DNA of 64,000 nucleotides, from positions 496,001-560,000 of the forward strand of contig CAXXSX010000001.1 in NCBI GenBank assembly GCA_963677165.2, given 5' to 3'. Of this stretch, positions 34,159 to 46,432 are shown one piece after another. Position 1 is the first letter of the stretch; the number at the start of each line of letters is the position of its first letter. The position numbers were made by a program, and so were the translations under genes. The notes under the pieces were generated by a model. The model saw only the letters and a list, made by a program, of their open reading frames with translations. It was not told the DNA's origin and did not search any database. This stretch comes from JAFGXT01 sp963677165 (GTDB taxonomy: Bacteria; Verrucomicrobiota; Lentisphaeria; Victivallales; SZUA-371).

Positions 34159-34332
34159 TTTTTTCCGAACGACAAAAGAATTTACCGGAGCAATCCGGTT
34201 GGTAAAAGTTGATATCATATAATATATATGAACAGCGAGTAGCCGATGTTAATTGACAATTGAAGACAAATACAATGAATAATATAGGGTAATCTTAACC
34301 GCACAACTTTGCATTGAGATAATATTTTTGGT

Positions 34333-37255
<2,923 letters not shown>

Positions 37256-37386
37256 CTCTTTTTTCATCGGTTTCCTGCACCGGAAACTTATGAATAAAGA
37301 GCTAAAATAAGCATCAACAGCAAAGTCTTTGCATGAGTTAAGCAGCTCTATTTATCATTGTATTTTCTTCTTTTTATAATTTTTTT

Positions 37387-37500
37387 TCCGGTGCCCATAG
37401 CGAGGTTGTCACACACGTTCCCTTCCCGAACACGACCGTTAAGGACCTCTGCGGCGATGGTACTGCATATTTGACTGTGGGAGAGTAGCACGGCGCCGGA
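37387..37500 (+). rRNA. rrf: 5S ribosomal RNA
   Basis: TCCGGTGCC at the 5' end pairs with GGCGCCGGA at the 3' end. CACACGTTCCCTTCCCGAAC is the loop B/C segment, and CTGTGGGAGAGTAGCACG is the conserved 3' domain. About 114 nt, 131 bp after 23S. The 23S-5S gap shows only a small GTTTCC-GGAAAC hairpin. Confidence 0.95.
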
Positions 37501-37512
37501 ATTTTTTTTACT

Positions 37513-37551
37513 AAGACCGTTTCTGGCATGTCCAGCAACGGTCTTTTTTTT
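37513..37551 (+). terminator. rRNA operon terminator
   Basis: AAGACCGTT (37513-37521) and AACGGTCTT (37537-37545) form a 9-bp stem with a 15-base loop, followed by T8. It is 12 bp after 5S. Confidence 0.9.
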
Positions 37552-37605
37552 GTGCCCGTCTCAAGACCGGCATAAAAAAAGAATCAAAAAATATTTTAAT
37601 ACATA

Positions 37606-37648
37606 TTGACTTTGTTGTATTATTATTGTATCATATTGTTGTAATACA
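37606..37648 (+). promoter_or_regulatory. Promoter and palindromic operator of the second GntR-type gene
   Basis: TTGACT (37606-37611), 17 bp, TATCAT (37629-37634). TGTATTA (37616-37622) and TAATACA (37642-37648) are perfect inverted arms 19 bp apart that bracket the -10, so a bound repressor would block initiation. Partial direct copies of TTGTTGTATTA/TTGTTGTAATA add to the signal. Confidence 0.68.
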
Positions 37649-37666
37649 GTGGTGGAGTGTGTATTT

Positions 37667-38728
37667 ATGTTGAAAAAATCAAAAGTTGAAATTGTTTATG
37701 AAGGCTTGTCTGATCAGATAAGCGATATGAAATCGGGCGACCGGATGCCGACGGTGCGTCAACTGATGCAGGACTTCGGAGTCAGCCAGTTGACTGTAAT
37801 GCAGGCTCTTGGACAGCTTGAGAGTGATGGCATCCTGACTCGTGAACCAGGGCAGGGGTATTTTGTCCGTGATGCGGGAAAAGCCGATACCGATCTGCTT
37901 CGAATCTGCTTTATGGCATCCGACTGGCCTTCAAAACCGGTGAGTGAACTTGAAGAAATGCTGAAGACGTTGGGAAGCACTGCCAAGTGCCAGATTTCCA
38001 GGTATAATTATCCGGTGGGAGGTTCATTTCCCAGTAATTTTCCTGTCAGAGACTATGATGTCGTGGCGTTAATACCTGAAGTTAATATGCTTACACCGGA
38101 ATTTATTTACACTGTAGGAACCTTGCCTGTTCCGGTGATAATATGCTGGGTTCCGATATCGGAGGTGAGGGTTAACAGCGTATATGGTGATCCGTTCATG
38201 ACAGGGGCGGAAGCTGCATCTTATTTGATAAGAAAAGGGCATCGTGATTTGGCGGTCATGGTTTCTTCCTGTATGGACTCATCAGTAATACAAGCTCGAA
38301 TTGAAGGTTTCAACGCTATCGCCAAAACGATGAATTGTAATGTGTCAACAATCGATGCTGATATAAAACCCGGTGATTTTGCCCAGGAAAAAACCTATAA
38401 TGTCCTTTCAAAACGTTTAAAGAACCAGCCACTTGATTTTACGGCGATGTATTTGGTGATTGATGAGGCTGCTCTTGCTGTTACCAAGGCGTTTTCTGAA
38501 CATAATATTAAGGTTCCGGATCAGGTTAGTCTGATTGGATCGGATGCGTCACGGCACAGCGCATTTTATCAACCTCCTCTTACGACAGTTGGAATTCAGT
38601 CCCAGAGTGTGGCCGAAGGAATCATTAATACGGCGAAACGGTTAAAACTGGAATCCGATGTCCTCGTCAAATACTGTCTTCCTCCTGTATTGATCGAGCG
38701 GGATTCTGTACGTGACTTAATTAAATAG
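37667..38728 (+). CDS. GntR-type winged helix regulator with LacI-type sugar-sensor domain
   Basis: 353 residues from ATG 37667, with GGAG nine bases upstream; GTG codons further 5' lack a ribosome site. A GntR wHTH (MPTVRQLMQDFGVSQLTVMQAL, ILTREPGQGYFVR) covers ~1-70, then a binding-protein-like domain with ASYLIRKGHRDLAVMVSS, SLIGSDASRH and LTTVGIQSQSVAEG. Promoter and operator overlap directly upstream, so it probably represses itself and the glycosidase, pseudopilin and GH2 genes downstream. It is the first gene after the rRNA operon and is insulated from it by the terminator. Confidence 0.92.
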   Translation: MLKKSKVEIVYEGLSDQISDMKSGDRMPTVRQLMQDFGVSQLTVMQALGQLESDGILTREPGQGYFVRDAGKADTDLLRICFMASDWPSKPVSELEEMLKTLGSTAKCQISRYNYPVGGSFPSNFPVRDYDVVALIPEVNMLTPEFIYTVGTLPVPVIICWVPISEVRVNSVYGDPFMTGAEAASYLIRKGHRDLAVMVSSCMDSSVIQARIEGFNAIAKTMNCNVSTIDADIKPGDFAQEKTYNVLSKRLKNQPLDFTAMYLVIDEAALAVTKAFSEHNIKVPDQVSLIGSDASRHSAFYQPPLTTVGIQSQSVAEGIINTAKRLKLESDVLVKYCLPPVLIERDSVRDLIK

Positions 38729-38857
38729 TAAAAATACATAAAAGAAAAAAGGGAGAGGTTTTTTTTTGAGTTAAATGGGTTTTATGGTGTGTTGTTCTGA
38801 TGGGAATTGGGACATTTGGGAACATATAATAAATTAATGCAAAAAGAAAGAGAGAAT

Positions 38858-40753
38858 ATGAAGTTGAAAATATTATTGATCAGTATTGTAGTGACTTTGT
38901 CTGTCTCATGGGGAATGGCAGCGGAAATTGTTGTAGATTTCCCTAAAGATATTGCTGGCTGGCAGACTCGACATTTCCGAAATCCGGTGAGACTGGTTGC
39001 TAAGCCGGGGCCGGAAAGTGTCATTTTGTCATTTACCGGAACCGGGGATACTGCTGGCTGTTACTGGAAAACCTTTCCGTGCCCGAAAAATACTCGTGAA
39101 GTAACGTTTACTTTCCGATATCGTACGAGTGTGAAAGTTCCATTATCGCTGGTTATTTCCAGGGGGGTAGGAGTCGAACCGCCGGCAATGCGGCATAATT
39201 TGGAGATTATTGCAGACAATCAATGGCATGATATCAGTAAGAAATATGGCGTTATCAGGTCGTTCAACGAAATGAAGATTCCGACAGTCACGCTGGAATT
39301 TGTAATGGAGGGACATGTAAACGGTAGTGATAAATTCGAAATTTCTCATATAGAAGTAACAAAGCAATCGCTGCCTGCTTTTGACCTTACTTATTCGCCG
39401 CAGTCCGGGCAGGTCATTAGCGGTTGCGGTTCAGAAAAAATAGCAGTCAACTGGCATGTAAATACTGGAAAACACATGATTGATTCTATTCTTGAATTGG
39501 ATGGGAAAGTATTGGATCAGAAGACTAACAGCATTAGTGCTGGAAAGACGCTGGTACAGTCATTTGATATGAGAAAATATCCGGAAGGAGAATATATTGT
39601 AAAGCTGAAAGACAATGACAAACTTATCCGGACACTGAATTTTGTCAAGTATCCGTCTGCTGAGAATTCTGTTACTATATTTAATCGAGTACCGTACTAT
39701 AATGGGAAGCCGTATTTTATTCTCGGGCTGTATCATTCCGGCGATCCGGTTATTTCTCTTCTAAACAAGACCAATAAAGCACTTGGAATGAAAGAGATCA
39801 CTCGTGATCAAGTCTTTGATGATCTAAAGAAGCGTCATTTCAATGCAGTACATCACAGTTGGAGTCCGGGAAACCTTGATTTTCATCTTGCGGCCCGGAA
39901 ACACGGCTTGCTGGTTTTGAATGAGTGTAATTATATTTCTCCTGACGAAGCCCTGAAGGACAGGAGCAAATATCCAAATGTTCTTGCCTGGTATTCTCAG
40001 GATGAACCTCAGGGGGAAAAGCTTGACACATGTATCAAGCGTTACAGAGAATTCAAAAAGCTTGACCCTTATCATCCCGTTGTGGTATGTTTTAATTCTG
40101 TCGGAGCAGAGCTGAAAGCTCCGGTAAATGATTTGACCTTTATAGACTATTATCCTGTTGGGTTGCCGGACAGCAATGTAGAAAAATTTCCTATGATGAT
40201 TGATCTGGCCCGGAAGCATATTAACAAGAATGATCCGACTACCTGTGAAATTGCGGTTCCTCAATTGTTCGCAATGGACGGTATGTTTATTGAACCGACA
40301 ATAAAGCAAGTCAAGGCTCAGGTTTATTCGGCTTTGGTTGGTGGGGCAAAAGGTATTTTCTACTATGGTTTTTATACTTCAGAGCCGCTTAAAAACGGAA
40401 TGCCCGGCAATCCTGACCGAAAACACTGGTATCTGCCGGAAAGTAAATTATGGGACCAGATTGGTGATCTGAATTCCGAGATCGTCAAATTACAGGATGT
40501 TTACTTGCAAGGAAAGGTCGTTAAAGGCGTAACACTTCCCAATATACAGTTCCGAGCATGGGAATATAAGGGATATATTTATTTGGTTGCGGTAAACCCC
40601 TATGGCAGAAATACAGTCTCCAGTAAGTTGACGCATCCGAAATCCTGGAAACTTACATCCCAGTTGTTTGGTTCGAAACTCGAGATGAAGAATAATGTAG
40701 TAACTCTGGGACCATATGGAGTTATTGTTTTGAAGTTTTCTGAAAGTAATTGA
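38858..40753 (+). CDS. Secreted glycosidase-like protein: beta-sandwich plus TIM barrel, family unassigned
   Basis: 631 residues from ATG 38858, preceded by AGAGAG and opening a signal peptide (MKLKILLISIVVTLSVSWGMA). Residues ~22-165 look like a carbohydrate-binding beta-sandwich (GWQTRHFRNPVRLV to KFEISHIEV), followed by an Ig-like stretch and a barrel from ~280: KPYFILGLYHSGDP, HHSWSPGNLDFH, WYSQDEPQGEK (Glu of DEP a candidate acid/base), and AKGIFYYGFYTSEP near the end, as in GH-A-like proteins of uncertain class. It starts 129 bp after the regulator; TATAAT at 38825-38830 may be a separate -10. Substrate unknown. A pseudopilin follows after 31 bp. Confidence 0.75.
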   Translation: MKLKILLISIVVTLSVSWGMAAEIVVDFPKDIAGWQTRHFRNPVRLVAKPGPESVILSFTGTGDTAGCYWKTFPCPKNTREVTFTFRYRTSVKVPLSLVISRGVGVEPPAMRHNLEIIADNQWHDISKKYGVIRSFNEMKIPTVTLEFVMEGHVNGSDKFEISHIEVTKQSLPAFDLTYSPQSGQVISGCGSEKIAVNWHVNTGKHMIDSILELDGKVLDQKTNSISAGKTLVQSFDMRKYPEGEYIVKLKDNDKLIRTLNFVKYPSAENSVTIFNRVPYYNGKPYFILGLYHSGDPVISLLNKTNKALGMKEITRDQVFDDLKKRHFNAVHHSWSPGNLDFHLAARKHGLLVLNECNYISPDEALKDRSKYPNVLAWYSQDEPQGEKLDTCIKRYREFKKLDPYHPVVVCFNSVGAELKAPVNDLTFIDYYPVGLPDSNVEKFPMMIDLARKHINKNDPTTCEIAVPQLFAMDGMFIEPTIKQVKAQVYSALVGGAKGIFYYGFYTSEPLKNGMPGNPDRKHWYLPESKLWDQIGDLNSEIVKLQDVYLQGKVVKGVTLPNIQFRAWEYKGYIYLVAVNPYGRNTVSSKLTHPKSWKLTSQLFGSKLEMKNNVVTLGPYGVIVLKFSESN

Positions 40754-40784
40754 AAAATGCCCGAAAGGGTAAAGGAGAAGAAAA

Positions 40785-41438
40785 ATGAAAAGAAATATTT
40801 TCACTCTCATCGAGCTCCTCGTAGTGATCGCGATCATTGCTATTCTTGCGGCGATGTTACTGCCTGCCTTAGGGAATGCCAGAAATAAGGCAAAGGCAAT
40901 TGCCTGTTTAAATAATTTAAAACAGTTAAATACTATTACCAACTTATATTCAAATGATTATAAAGGATGGATTTATGTAGAGAATTCAGACGGACAGCCA
41001 TGGGTTGTTAACATGATATGGAATGATTATATTAAGAATACTAAACTGCTTCAGTGTCCGAAAATGGTAAAAAATCCTGTGGCCGATGTTGATGATCTCA
41101 ATTCATGGAAATTTAATACATATGCTATTCGTTTTCCGACTGCTGCTGAAACTATTGAGTTGTACAAGGCAAAAATGAGTTGGCCGGAGTGTTATATGCG
41201 CATTCCTTTCAAACAATCTACTTTGCCATTATATGGTGATTCCTGTTGGAGTACCAACCCGGCTGTGAACGGTTATGCTGCATTTGATCATTTTGCGGAA
41301 GGAAATTTCTATATGGCTCATACCAAAAAATGCAATGTTGCCTATTCTGATGGTCATGCGGAAGCAACAGACGGCCAAACTCTTATAGAGAAGAAGGCGT
41401 GCTATATTGATGCGTTCCTGGGACAGCACTCATATTAA
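40785..41438 (+). CDS. Prepilin-like protein (pseudopilin), 217 aa, in the GH2 module
   Basis: A five-residue leader (MKRNI) precedes FTLIELLVVIAIIAILAAM with Glu5. The C-terminal motif is HTKKCNVAYSDGH, an exact H-x9-DG. AAAGGAG lies nine bases before ATG. The first ~75 bp encoding the helix are almost the same as those of the gene at 399, including a 26-bp identical run, although the bodies differ. It is between a secreted glycosidase-like gene and a GH2 gene on the same strand. Confidence 0.9.
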   Translation: MKRNIFTLIELLVVIAIIAILAAMLLPALGNARNKAKAIACLNNLKQLNTITNLYSNDYKGWIYVENSDGQPWVVNMIWNDYIKNTKLLQCPKMVKNPVADVDDLNSWKFNTYAIRFPTAAETIELYKAKMSWPECYMRIPFKQSTLPLYGDSCWSTNPAVNGYAAFDHFAEGNFYMAHTKKCNVAYSDGHAEATDGQTLIEKKACYIDAFLGQHSY

Positions 41439-41500
41439 TATAGCAGTGGGACACAGGGGGCGGAGAGTTTCCAAAAGGTTTCTTGCAAAGGAATATATAA

Positions 41501-43420
41501 ATGGTTGATATAAGCAGTTTACTATGGACATTGTCCGGCTGGACGCCGTATTTGTGGAGGCTCGGGCGTTCTATGGAACTTGATGAGGAACAGAATGCCG
41601 AGTTTAACGATGTTCCGGTGACGGTTCCCGGTTCGGTTCAACTGGCACTGAAAAACGCCGGGATTATTCCGGACTGGAATTATATGGGAAATGCCCGCAG
41701 TTGCGAATGGGTGGAAAACCGGCACTGGATGTTTTCCACAATTGTTCCTTCAAAAGCCATCATCGGCGAAAATTTTGAACTGGTTTGTGAAGGACTTGAT
41801 TATTCCGGCTGGATTGTCTGGGACGGAAAAATTATCGGAGAATTTTCAGGAGCAAATCGTCTGCACCGTTTTGCTCTTCCAATATTAAAAGAGCGAGGGG
41901 AACATTCTCTTGCGATAATATTTGATCTGCCGCCCCGCTGGCTGGGTCAGTTCGGTTATACTTCGAAGTATTCCGTTGGAAAATCCCGATTTTATTATAC
42001 TTGGGACTGGATGCCGCGGATTGTCCAGACCGGCATTACCGGGTTGGTGAAATTACGGGCTATTCCAGAGTCTGCGCTGAAAATATCGGAATTAACGATT
42101 GACGCCGATCCGGAGGAGTCAACCGGAAGTATTTGCCTGCAGGGAGAGATTTCAGGAGAAAGATCGGGAGATGGAATAACGGTAACCCTGTATGATGGTT
42201 CTGATATTATTCAACAGCAAAGTTATGCTTGTGGTTGTCTTTCAGAGGGAATAACAATTGATAATTTTGCTGTAGAGCTGTGGCTGCCGAACGGTTGTGG
42301 TGATAGAAAGCTATATTTTCTTGAAATAGTTCTTGAACGGGATGGAGGAGTAATAGACCAGGTTCGTCGCAAGGTCGGGTTTCGGAGAATTCGCTGGCGT
42401 AACTGTCGGAACGCACCGTCGGGTGCAGATCCGTGGTTGTGTGAAGTTAATGGAGAACCATTATTTATTCAGGGGGTGAACTGGACGCCGATTCGACCGA
42501 ACTATGCGGATGTTAATGATGAAGATTATCAAATTCGTGTCCGGCATTACCGTGATATCGGTGTAAATCTGATTCGAATATGGGGAGGAGCTTCCTTAGA
42601 GCGTGAGATTCTGTATGATCTTTGTGATGAATACGGTATTATGGTGTGGCAAGAGTTTCCGCTGTGTTCTTCCGGTATTGAAAATCTGCCGCCGTCAGAA
42701 CCGGAACTGATTGCCGGTCTGCTGGCTGATGCGGAATATTACATTGATCGGCTGGGCCCACATGCTTCCGTGATTATGTGGTGTGGCGGTAATGAACTTC
42801 AGCGTGGTCCGGATGGTGCCGACGAAGGCAGCGGTTATCCATGTACTTCTGAGGAACCTGTATTAGCTGGATTCGAGGAACTGGTAAGCCGGCGTGACCC
42901 TTTGCGACGGTTCGTACTGGCATCGGCATCAGGGCCGCGCGAATTTGCCGATGAAAATGATTATGGGAAAGGTTTGCACTGGGATGTTCACGGTCCGTGG
43001 AAAGCAGAGGGGGCGTTGGATAATAACTGGAAGAGTTACTGGCAGAACGATGATTCCCTGTTTCGTTCGGAAGTCGGCAGTCCCGGAGCCAGTCCATTGG
43101 AGATTATCGAGAAATACGGCAATGATTGGGATTGTCCATTGTCATGGTGGAACGAACATGAGACATTTGTTAAGATATATGGACGGGAACCAGAGTCTAT
43201 AACTGAATATGTTGAATGGAGTCAAAAACGTCAGGCGGAAATGCTTTATGTCATTGCGTCTGAGTGCAAAAGGCGTTTTCCTGCCTGCGGTGGAATTATA
43301 ATCTGGATGGGACATGATGCATTTCCCTGCTCGGCTAATACATCGATTCTTGACTTTCACGGCAACCCTAAACCAGCGGCTGAGGCTTTAAAGCAAGTCT
43401 TTAAATCATTTAGTCGTTGA
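41501..43420 (+). CDS. Glycoside hydrolase family 2 protein, beta-mannosidase-like
   Basis: 639 residues without a signal peptide, so probably cytoplasmic. GH2 domains run in order: sugar-binding jelly roll (~10-190; LSGWTPYLWRLG, VTVPGSVQLAL, ENRHWMFST), Ig-like (~195-295) and TIM barrel (~300-635; FIQGVNWTPIRPNYADV, LIRIWGGASLERE). Predicted acid/base is Glu432 in WCGGNELQRG and the nucleophile Glu524 in FRSEVGSPG, as in beta-mannosidases. It lacks the one or two C-terminal beta domains of typical ~850-residue beta-mannosidases. It would remove mannose from mannooligosaccharide ends. Its 3' end overlaps the convergent arfB gene by 11 bp. Confidence 0.88.
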   Translation: MVDISSLLWTLSGWTPYLWRLGRSMELDEEQNAEFNDVPVTVPGSVQLALKNAGIIPDWNYMGNARSCEWVENRHWMFSTIVPSKAIIGENFELVCEGLDYSGWIVWDGKIIGEFSGANRLHRFALPILKERGEHSLAIIFDLPPRWLGQFGYTSKYSVGKSRFYYTWDWMPRIVQTGITGLVKLRAIPESALKISELTIDADPEESTGSICLQGEISGERSGDGITVTLYDGSDIIQQQSYACGCLSEGITIDNFAVELWLPNGCGDRKLYFLEIVLERDGGVIDQVRRKVGFRRIRWRNCRNAPSGADPWLCEVNGEPLFIQGVNWTPIRPNYADVNDEDYQIRVRHYRDIGVNLIRIWGGASLEREILYDLCDEYGIMVWQEFPLCSSGIENLPPSEPELIAGLLADAEYYIDRLGPHASVIMWCGGNELQRGPDGADEGSGYPCTSEEPVLAGFEELVSRRDPLRRFVLASASGPREFADENDYGKGLHWDVHGPWKAEGALDNNWKSYWQNDDSLFRSEVGSPGASPLEIIEKYGNDWDCPLSWWNEHETFVKIYGREPESITEYVEWSQKRQAEMLYVIASECKRRFPACGGIIIWMGHDAFPCSANTSILDFHGNPKPAAEALKQVFKSFSR

Positions 43421-43826
43421 ATTTTTCGCTACGAAGTTTTTTGGTGGTAGCGTTGCGTTTTTTTGAGTCGAGGCGTCTTTGTTTAGATGCTCTGGTTGGT
43501 TTTGTTTTTATCCGTTTGGGCTTTCTGACCAGTGCACTACGGATGATATTGGCGAATCTATCGTATGCTTCCTGTCGGTTTTTCAGTTGGGTACGGTGTA
43601 CGCGACATTCCACAATCAGTTCGCCGAGAGCGTTGATCCGGTTTGACAATCGGGCAAATATTCTTGATTTAATACTGTCCGGCAAGGAAGAGGATGCTAC
43701 ATGGAAACGAAGTCGGACGGCGGTTGACACTTTATTGACGTTTTGGCCGCCGGGACCGCCGGAGCAGCAGAATTCTTCGGTTACTTCATCCGTTGAAATA
43801 TTTAGATTTTCAGTGATTCTGATCAT
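43410..43826 (-). CDS. arfB: Alternative ribosome-rescue factor/peptidyl-tRNA hydrolase ArfB
   Basis: 138 residues, the usual length. The release-factor motif GGPGGQNVNKVST (GGQ at about residues 25-27) catalyses peptidyl-tRNA hydrolysis, and the Lys/Arg-rich tail (RKPKRIKTKPTRASKQRRLDSKKR, here described in two parts, RKPKRIKTKPTR and ASKQRRLDSKKR) is the mRNA-channel anchor that marks ArfB (YaeJ) instead of a full release factor. It frees ribosomes stalled on messages without a stop codon. It follows the DUF115 gene by 9 bp on the minus strand and overlaps the GH2 gene tail to tail. Confidence 0.93.
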   Translation of the reverse strand: MIRITENLNISTDEVTEEFCCSGGPGGQNVNKVSTAVRLRFHVASSSLPDSIKSRIFARLSNRINALGELIVECRVHRTQLKNRQEAYDRFANIIRSALVRKPKRIKTKPTRASKQRRLDSKKRNATTKKLRSEKFND

Positions 43827-43835
43827 TGTTCATGC

Positions 43836-46103
43836 CTATGCTGACTCAATCAGCTTTTCCAGCATAACTCGACAACTTGCTACTTCAAGCTCATTGCGTA
43901 TTAACCAAGGGGAGTATATGAGGATTTTACGTCCTTCACGTTTCCATCGTGCTACTGTACGCTGGAAAACTTTTCTCCAACGTTTTAATTTCGGATGAAT
44001 GCCTACTACTACAGTTTTATCGGATAGTGTTGACGTGAAATGACAATAGTTTATTAGTTCTGAAAATAGTTCAGGATATGGATCCGCTACAATGAATTCA
44101 ACTTCCGGATGAAATCGGTTGAAACTGACAATACTTTTCCAGCCGCACGGGACCAGAAAAACCAGGGAGTAATCATCGGTATTAAATTTTTTATCAACTA
44201 AGAATGATTGCAGGTCTGTTCGTTCAATGTCTTTAACGTTTATGCTGTTCTGAAATGACCACAGGCGTTTTGTTCCATCGGCATGTTTGCGGGTAATAAT
44301 AGGGGCCACTTGCATACCGTGCAATTCAAATTCAAACTCACCATCGATTTTAGAAAATTCACCAGCTTCAAGTTTTTGAGCATATTCTGTATTGTTCTGT
44401 CTTACGAATTCAATGGCCATTTTTCGTAACGCATTGACCCTGTAGGGTTCAAGCGATGACATATATTGTTCGTCCAGTTCACCGGAATATATTTGATTAA
44501 TAGTTTTTTCAAGACCCCTAAAGATGTCGGATGAAAAATCCAGCATTATTTGATAACGTAATTTTATATTGGATAGCTGTGCCGGTAAACTGTCATGAAG
44601 TTGTTTTGGTAGCGGCATTCCTTCTAAAATATCATCAGCCAATGACTTTAATTGTTTGACGAATTCATACTTCTTATTTTTTTGAATTACAGTTTGCTGA
44701 TCAATAGCAGCTTTTAATTTTTGGTGATGTTCATTAAATTTTTCTGTGTCACTATGCCGCTTGTCGAGTTCTTTTAAAGCTAAAGTTGCATTTTCTACTA
44801 TCTGAGAAAGATTACTCAAGTAAGCAATTAAAAAGTCTCTGAATTTCTCAGGGATAATCGTTGGGAATGGAGGGATTTCCTGCCAAAAATCAGTTTTTTC
44901 TGATCCTGCAAAAGTCTGACAGAACTGTTCTAATTCGATGAAATCAGCATGTTCTATTATGACTCCACGGGTTGAACTGTTGTGGATTTTTACCCCACAA
45001 TTATTAATATAATTTTCAAGTTGTTCTTTTAAATTTGAAAAACAGAATGGAGCATAAACGGTTTCACCGTGGTTGCCCTTAAATGGTTTAAATTCGGTTC
45101 TTTCTATTTGCTCAGAACCAAAATGATTGTTCACATGCGACATTCCATCGGCTTCAACACATAGGTCATTACCAATGAGTGTAATATTCTGGAATCCACT
45201 TTTTACCGCGAAGTCAATAGCGGGAACGATGACTGATACGGCAGCTGCCAGTTCAGGTGCTTTCGGAATTTGAAGCGGACCGTTAACCGTTAATAAGTTA
45301 AATTGTCTGGCAGATGTCCAGACAAATTTATCGAAGCGACATACAACACCCGGAGAGAGGTTTGGAGGACATAACAACGGAACATCAGGATGAAAATCAT
45401 GATCCATCCAGTTCCATCGAGAAATTCGGTCAACTTCAACAACCAGGTCCGGAACGATGCCATTTTCCATTAATGAACCACAAACTCTTCCCACGGTAAT
45501 TATAAACAATTTCTCCCGGTATTTTCGAAGAACATTATAATTCGAACTTAGTGATGGACCAGCTCCACAAATTACCGCAGGAAAATGTTTTTTTTCGTAT
45601 GCAAAAGCCAGACTCTTTTTTAGACAGGCGGCAGCCGCATTCGCGGTAATAAGCGACATAGACATTGACCAGTCAGCGTTACGAAAATTGTTATTGTTTT
45701 CAGCTATTTTAATGGTACTGTCGATTTCTCCTGACAGCTTGAATATATCCTTATTAAGTCTGCCGTCAAAAGACAGGACCAAGGAAGAGTGTTTAATCAG
45801 TGATACGGCCATTGATAGACGATCAGCATAAAAAGAATTTTTACTGACTTCGATGAATAGTGTTTTTCCTGGAGATGGCTTAATCTGGTAAAAGTCATTT
45901 TCACTAACGTTCGATGATTTAGGAAAGAGGTATATCAGAATATCATTTGAGGATGTATTCGTTCTAACTTCCGCGAAGTTTTCAAGAGTTCCTAAACCGA
46001 AATAAATTCTTAGAGCTGGATATTCGGGAATAAGTTCGTTGATTACGGTGTACTCCGCTATCTGTCGATGAAATGCTTTAATTATTGTGGCGTAATTTTT
46101 CAT
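43836..46103 (-). CDS. DUF115/motility accessory factor (MAF)-like protein
   Basis: 755 residues, cytoplasmic. The central block FPAVICGAGPSLSSNYNVLRKYR with LFIITVGRV and GIVPDLVVEVD (~180-225) and ITLIGNDLCVEADGMSHVNN is the DUF115 (6-hydroxymethylpterin-pyrophosphokinase-like) fold; flanking ~170-residue N and ~330-residue C domains fit MAF proteins, which transfer nonulosonic acids to flagellin in other bacteria. Divergent neighbours encode a NeuB-like synthase and a CMP-sugar synthetase, so it is the likely nonulosonate transferase here. No flagellin is in the window; the acceptor is unknown. The promoter lies so close that the mRNA is probably leaderless. Confidence 0.82.
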   Translation of the reverse strand: MKNYATIIKAFHRQIAEYTVINELIPEYPALRIYFGLGTLENFAEVRTNTSSNDILIYLFPKSSNVSENDFYQIKPSPGKTLFIEVSKNSFYADRLSMAVSLIKHSSLVLSFDGRLNKDIFKLSGEIDSTIKIAENNNNFRNADWSMSMSLITANAAAACLKKSLAFAYEKKHFPAVICGAGPSLSSNYNVLRKYREKLFIITVGRVCGSLMENGIVPDLVVEVDRISRWNWMDHDFHPDVPLLCPPNLSPGVVCRFDKFVWTSARQFNLLTVNGPLQIPKAPELAAAVSVIVPAIDFAVKSGFQNITLIGNDLCVEADGMSHVNNHFGSEQIERTEFKPFKGNHGETVYAPFCFSNLKEQLENYINNCGVKIHNSSTRGVIIEHADFIELEQFCQTFAGSEKTDFWQEIPPFPTIIPEKFRDFLIAYLSNLSQIVENATLALKELDKRHSDTEKFNEHHQKLKAAIDQQTVIQKNKKYEFVKQLKSLADDILEGMPLPKQLHDSLPAQLSNIKLRYQIMLDFSSDIFRGLEKTINQIYSGELDEQYMSSLEPYRVNALRKMAIEFVRQNNTEYAQKLEAGEFSKIDGEFEFELHGMQVAPIITRKHADGTKRLWSFQNSINVKDIERTDLQSFLVDKKFNTDDYSLVFLVPCGWKSIVSFNRFHPEVEFIVADPYPELFSELINYCHFTSTLSDKTVVVGIHPKLKRWRKVFQRTVARWKREGRKILIYSPWLIRNELEVASCRVMLEKLIESA

Positions 46104-46110
46104 AAATAGT

Positions 46111-46138
46111 AATATAAATTAATCGGATGTTTTGTCAA
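46111..46138 (-). promoter_or_regulatory. Promoter of the DUF115 gene, predicted leaderless transcript
   Basis: Minus strand TTGACA (46138-46133), 16 bp, TATATT (46116-46111), then only seven bases (ACTATTT) to ATG 46103. The gap from 46104 to 46432 holds this promoter, a TATAAT at 46356-46361 that may serve neuB, and otherwise A/T-rich sequence. Confidence 0.65.
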
Positions 46139-46432
46139 ACTCTTTAGAGAGTCATCGTTGAAATACATTTTTTTTCATTTTTGAGTTAAGGATTAAGGGG
46201 AGCCTCCTGTTAAAATATGTTCTATTGTATAATAACTTTTTACACAATGTTTTATACATCCAGAGACAAACTGGTTGTTAATATTTTTCATTTTTTTATG
46301 GAGCAATACACTTGCATTTATGAGTAAAAAAACTTACTTTATTTTTACAGGAACTTATAATGCATAATAACCTGAATCCGTAATATTTGCAATTTTTTCA
46401 CGGATCAGGGAGTAAGCGAAGGAAACAAAACT

